This document shows positions 5,592 to 7,989 of a stretch of DNA of 7,989 bases, piece after piece. Source of the stretch: Actinomycetota bacterium. Its GTDB lineage: Bacteria; Actinomycetota; Actinomycetes; S36-B12; UBA5976. The notes beneath the pieces were generated by a model. That model did not search any database. It was not told where the DNA came from and worked only from the letters and a program-made list of their open reading frames with translations. The stretch spans positions 1 to 7,989 of the forward strand of contig WLEH01000035.1 of NCBI GenBank assembly GCA_009704345.1, read 5' to 3'. Position 1 is the stretch's first letter; each line of letters starts with the position of its first letter. The position numbers were made by a program, and so were the translations under genes.

Positions 5592-6455
5592 TTAGAGCTG
5601 GATATCGATTGTACGCGATGCGGAGTTTTCATCCTCTTGCGCGTTTCTGAGTTTATCGATGAGTTCGACTCGTTTGGTCTTGGCCGTGAAGCGAATACCC
5701 CGTTCCTCGCAGAGATTCTTCAGCTGAGCGAGGGTGAGATTCTCGTAGATGATCTGTGGTTCTTCCTCTTGGATTTCATCGGCGTCGATAGTCTGCTCGA
5801 TGATCACTGGGGAGTCAGAGGAGATATCGGTGGTGAGGGTGACACTGATTGGCTCAACGACCATCGGTGTATCTTCTATCTTGAAGTCGAGATCTTCTTG
5901 GATATGTTCCGAGGATTCGCTGATAGCATCCTCATCTGCGTCGATAGTCTCGCCCAGAACTAGACCATTATCGTGGATCTCTTCTTCGATCTGACCTTCC
6001 GTATGATCTTCCTCGGCTTCATCGTCGGCATCTCCTTGGTAGTCTGGGGTGCTGAGCATGCGAGTAATGGCATCTAGACCCATTCCTCCGGCAAAACCTC
6101 CGCCAAAAAGACTGGAGAAATCCATCATTCGGTGACTCCCAGCCTGCTCTCCCTCGTCGCCAACCTCTCCCTCGTCGCCAACCTCTCCCTCGTCGCCAGC
6201 CTGCTCTCCCTCGTCGTTAGCCTCGCCAGCTTGTTCCTCTTGGGTCTGGCGTGGTTCCTGAGGGGCTGCGGATTGAGAGAGGGACGCAGAAGCAGCAGAT
6301 CTATCGCCTTTAGAGTTTAGCATTAGACTGTGTTCGTGGAGTTCTTCTTCAATGATCGCCATTCTTTTGTCTATACGAGTGAACTGTGTGTATAGAAGAA
6401 CGGCAAATGCCACTAAAACTATGACAGTTGCGATCAAATAAATCTTATAATCCAT
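5592..6455 (-). CDS. Membrane-anchored acidic protein with SAP-like domain
   Basis: A 287-aa protein from ATG (MDYKIYLIATVIVLVAFAVL) to TAA. Residues 5-23 form one N-terminal transmembrane helix; basic residues follow (RIDKRM), so the rest is probably cytoplasmic or inside the virion. Residues 26-46 could start a coiled coil. Residues 73-106 are an acidic EQAGDEGEVGDEGE repeat encoded by an 18-bp DNA repeat. Residues 112-135 include a glycine-rich patch (FGGGFAGGMG), and 140-235 are very acidic. Residues 239-270 (LTLAQLKNLCEERGIRFTAK plus a KRVELIDKLR helix) match the helix-extended-helix pattern of SAP/Rho-N-like domains, which often bind nucleic acid. The C-terminus is RTIDIQL. It may link a membrane to DNA or nucleoprotein in virion assembly; this is inferred. 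It is divergent from the MIF4G-like gene and abuts the next gene. Confidence 0.9.
   Translation of the reverse strand: MDYKIYLIATVIVLVAFAVLLYTQFTRIDKRMAIIEEELHEHSLMLNSKGDRSAASASLSQSAAPQEPRQTQEEQAGEANDEGEQAGDEGEVGDEGEVGDEGEQAGSHRMMDFSSLFGGGFAGGMGLDAITRMLSTPDYQGDADDEAEEDHTEGQIEEEIHDNGLVLGETIDADEDAISESSEHIQEDLDFKIEDTPMVVEPISVTLTTDISSDSPVIIEQTIDADEIQEEEPQIIYENLTLAQLKNLCEERGIRFTAKTKRVELIDKLRNAQEDENSASRTIDIQL
6141..6218. repeat. 18-bp coding repeat in the acidic linker
   Basis: The 15-bp core CTCTCCCTCGTCGCC starts at 6147, 6165 and 6183, and an imperfect copy starts at 6204 (spacings 18, 18, 21). All spacings are multiples of three, so the frame is kept; on the minus strand it encodes GDEGE(V/QA) units. 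It is the only tandem array clearly inside a gene in this window. Confidence 0.88.
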
Positions 6456-6497
6456 TTACCTTATTGAGAATTAAAAAAACACCTAAGAGAACCGCAT

Positions 6498-6505
6498 AAA
6501 ATTGA
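6498..6505 (+). promoter_or_regulatory. Mimivirus-type early promoter element AAAATTGA
   Basis: CATAAAATTGACAAC contains the exact octamer AAAATTGA, 37-44 nt before the ATG at 6542. AT-rich sequence (AATAATATAAATACAAAC) follows up to the start codon, resembling an AT-rich early leader. It sits in the 86-bp divergent spacer shared with the minus-strand gene starting at 6455, whose side is marked by an A-run (TTAAAAAAAC). Confidence 0.7.
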
Positions 6506-6541
6506 CAACAATAATAGTTGCATAATAATATAAATACAAAC

Positions 6542-7666
6542 ATGGCGTACTCACTTGAAGAAGTCTCACGGATTATACGTGCTTCGACGTACAGTTTAGA
6601 TTCGGAGATCGTTGAGAGAATTAACGATTGTCTAAACGGAATCGCGGAAACGTTTAACCCTTCTTCTTCAAGGGCATACAGTGGGTCGAAAGCAGGTTCT
6701 CCTCGCTCAAGGCCCACTTACGCATGGAAAGTATTAGACACTGACACGGAGGCCAAGATTGTGGCTACAATTGTATCTAAACTCAACAAGGTAGGGCTCG
6801 CAAATGTCGATAAAATCATAGAGGACATCGCTCTTATCCTAGAGGATAAAAATACGGATATTTATAATAAGATAGGTGCTCATATATTTGAGAATATATA
6901 TGGTATTCTGGATCTGAACATAACAGTAAGAATACTATTAAGATTGGTGGAATTGCGTGCGGAGTTCCGCGACTATTTGGATACGAAATCGCGAGAGTGG
7001 TTGAGTATGGTACAGAGTATGTCGGATATGCAGGCATTTGATCCAGAGGATGAAAAGGATGAATATTGCGAGCAGGATAAGAAGAAAGGTCGAACGAAGA
7101 AGTTCTGTGATTTCATCTCGTTAGTGGTCAAGAATAATGTAGTAAGTTCTCGTGTAATCTGGGACTACACTGACACTGTTATAGCCAATGTGATCAAACA
7201 TCGTGCGGACTATGAGATGCGCGAGTTCAATACTTTCCGTGTGAGTTGTCTGTGTAGCATAGCCACTATCCTTATAGAATCCGACGCGGGTGGTTTCAGT
7301 CGTCTCTGCGCGAAGTTGCGAGAGCTCCTGGAGCAAGAGACCGAAGATAAGAAGCTGGGTGGATATGCCCTATTTCAACTCCGCGACTACTTTAGCCTTC
7401 TAGAAGAAAAATCCAAACCCGTAGTGCCTGTAACCGATAAACCGGCAGAGGAAGAAGCCAAACCTCTCGCCTGGACTAGCGGTGTTCGCACATTCAACTA
7501 TGTAACACCCGCACCGAGCCCCACCGATCCATCCTCTAACACCCATGGCGGTGGCGGCAGAAGACACGCACCCAGAGGAGATTCCGACTGGCAGCCTGTG
7601 AATCGCAAGGGAGGCAAGAAGAAATCCGATGGGAAAATTGGAAGCGGTATGTGGAGGAAAGGATAG
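6542..7666 (+). CDS. MIF4G-like (eIF4G-type) viral translation factor candidate
   Basis: A 374-aa protein starting at MAYSLEEVSR; a TTG eight codons upstream is in frame but is leader sequence. Residues 1-60 are a helix plus a serine-rich linker. Residues 68-290 read like an MIF4G domain: helical pairs beginning IVATIVSKLNKVGLANVDKI, then IYNKIGAHIFENI, a charged loop (165-187) with KKKGRTKKF, and an ending GGYALFQLRDYFSLLEEK that resembles the end of eIF4G MIF4G domains (RFMLQDVIDLR in cellular eIF4G). Residues 295-330 are a proline-rich linker. The tail (336-374) is glycine- and basic-rich with DSDWQPVNRKGGKKK, fitting RNA binding. If correct, it would bridge an eIF4A-like helicase or mRNA to ribosomes in the cytoplasm. 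The AAAATTGA promoter implies early expression. The domain call is by eye; another HEAT-like helical repeat protein remains possible. Confidence 0.9.
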   Translation: MAYSLEEVSRIIRASTYSLDSEIVERINDCLNGIAETFNPSSSRAYSGSKAGSPRSRPTYAWKVLDTDTEAKIVATIVSKLNKVGLANVDKIIEDIALILEDKNTDIYNKIGAHIFENIYGILDLNITVRILLRLVELRAEFRDYLDTKSREWLSMVQSMSDMQAFDPEDEKDEYCEQDKKKGRTKKFCDFISLVVKNNVVSSRVIWDYTDTVIANVIKHRADYEMREFNTFRVSCLCSIATILIESDAGGFSRLCAKLRELLEQETEDKKLGGYALFQLRDYFSLLEEKSKPVVPVTDKPAEEEAKPLAWTSGVRTFNYVTPAPSPTDPSSNTHGGGGRRHAPRGDSDWQPVNRKGGKKKSDGKIGSGMWRKG

Positions 7667-7694
7667 TGTTCACACATGTAAACATACGCCATGT

Positions 7695-7728
7695 AAACAT
7701 AATAGTCTATAAATATTCTATTATGTTT
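7695..7728 (+). terminator. 11-bp-stem hairpin, putative 3' end of MIF4G-like gene
   Basis: AAACATAATAG (7695-7705) and CTATTATGTTT (7718-7728) pair perfectly around a 12-base AT-rich loop (TCTATAAATATT). It lies 29-62 nt after the TAG of the MIF4G-like gene and is followed by more T. The left arm lies partly in a 12-bp direct repeat, CATGTAAACATA at 7675-7686 and 7690-7701. This is the clearest candidate in the window for a mimivirus-type 3'-end hairpin. Confidence 0.65.
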
Positions 7729-7736
7729 TTTATAGG

Positions 7737-7798
7737 AGATACTGTCGTATCTATAGGAGATACTATCGTATCTATCTACAGGAGATACTGTCGTATCT
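7737..7798. repeat. Three hairpin-forming repeats at a convergent gene end
   Basis: AGATACTGTCGTATCT occurs at 7737-7752 and 7783-7798, with AGATACTATCGTATCT at 7758-7773. Each is an AGATAC/GTATCT six-pair stem with a four-base loop. Spacings are 21 and 25 bp; the longer one contains an extra TCTA. A truncated fourth start (AGGAGATC) follows at 7801. The TAG stop of the minus-strand gene (7797-7799) lies at the edge of the third repeat, so the repeat slightly enters that gene. Confidence 0.9.
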
Positions 7799-7989
7799 AC
7801 AGGAGATCGACTCCGAATAGTTGATAGTTATCTACCCCGATTACTTTATTGAGTTCGCCGATATTGATGGCTGCGATCTTGATGTATGCGAATTCGCTGG
7901 CGCTATTATTGACTATTACAGCCCCCGAGGTACCTCCAATTAATCTGGAGCATTCGCTGCCGGAGTAGATTCGGGGTTCGCCCATGCCG
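7797..7989 (-). CDS. 3' end of an unrecognised gene, cut by the window edge
   Basis: The frame is open from the right edge to a TAG at 7797-7799. The visible part is about 63 codons, including MGEPRIYSGSECSRLIGGTS, GAVIVNNSASEFAYIKIAAI and a C-terminus VDNYQLFGVDLL. An ATG occurs at 7985, but the codon before it (GGC) is open, so the true start probably lies outside the window. Alternating hydrophobic and small residues suggest beta structure. I do not recognise a family. It converges on the MIF4G-like gene, and the 130-bp space between them is filled with hairpins. Confidence 0.65.
   Translation of the reverse strand, partial: GMGEPRIYSGSECSRLIGGTSGAVIVNNSASEFAYIKIAAINIGELNKVIGVDNYQLFGVDLL

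Overview
The window looks like a segment of a nucleocytoplasmic large DNA virus (Nucleocytoviricota), most likely a relative of the mimivirus group (order Imitervirales). Three lines of evidence support this. First, it encodes a poxvirus-A22/RuvC-type Holliday junction resolvase, a protein resembling the DUF5767-like family of giant viruses, a small protein with the MADGRNFTDYR signature common in giant viruses, a membrane-anchored SAP-like protein and an MIF4G-like (eIF4G-type) protein. Second, two genes have an exact AAAATTGA octamer, the mimivirus early promoter element, 37-83 nt before their ATG. Third, gene ends carry strong palindromes, as in the mimivirus hairpin rule for 3' ends. There are no bacterial ribosome binding sites, tRNAs, rRNAs, insertion sequences or CRISPR arrays. 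Family names come from memory of motifs, not from a search. By eye the base composition is intermediate, less AT-rich than classical mimiviruses.

Layout. Positions 1-852 hold no convincing complete gene. They contain an 11-bp array, a 41-bp array with A-runs about every 10 bp, a 32-nt imperfect palindrome and a two-level array (31+45 = 76 bp). Positions 853-2427 (-) encode an unrecognised 524-aa protein with an early-type promoter. Positions 2428-2707 hold that promoter, a 28-bp hairpin-bearing array and a 16-nt perfect palindrome. Positions 2708-3838 (-) encode the DUF5767-like protein. Positions 3839-3992 hold a 23/24-bp hairpin array. Positions 3993-4802 (-) encode the resolvase, divergent from a small putative membrane protein at 4881-5204 (+). 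That gene converges on and overlaps the MADGRNFTDYR protein (5134-5514, -), which follows the TM/acidic/SAP-like protein (5592-6455, -). A compact divergent promoter separates the latter from the MIF4G-like gene (6542-7666, +). The right end holds a strong hairpin, three hairpin repeats and the 3' end of a minus-strand gene (7797 to the edge).

How the genes may work together. The resolvase probably resolves replicated viral DNA before packaging. The DUF5767-like, MADGRNFTDYR and TM/SAP-like proteins are plausible late or virion-associated products; this is inference. The MIF4G-like protein is a candidate viral translation factor, and its early-type promoter suits a role in redirecting host translation. 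Tandem arrays occupy most of the larger intergenic spaces. They differ in sequence, but several share a dyad design, suggesting they may help form transcript 3' ends.
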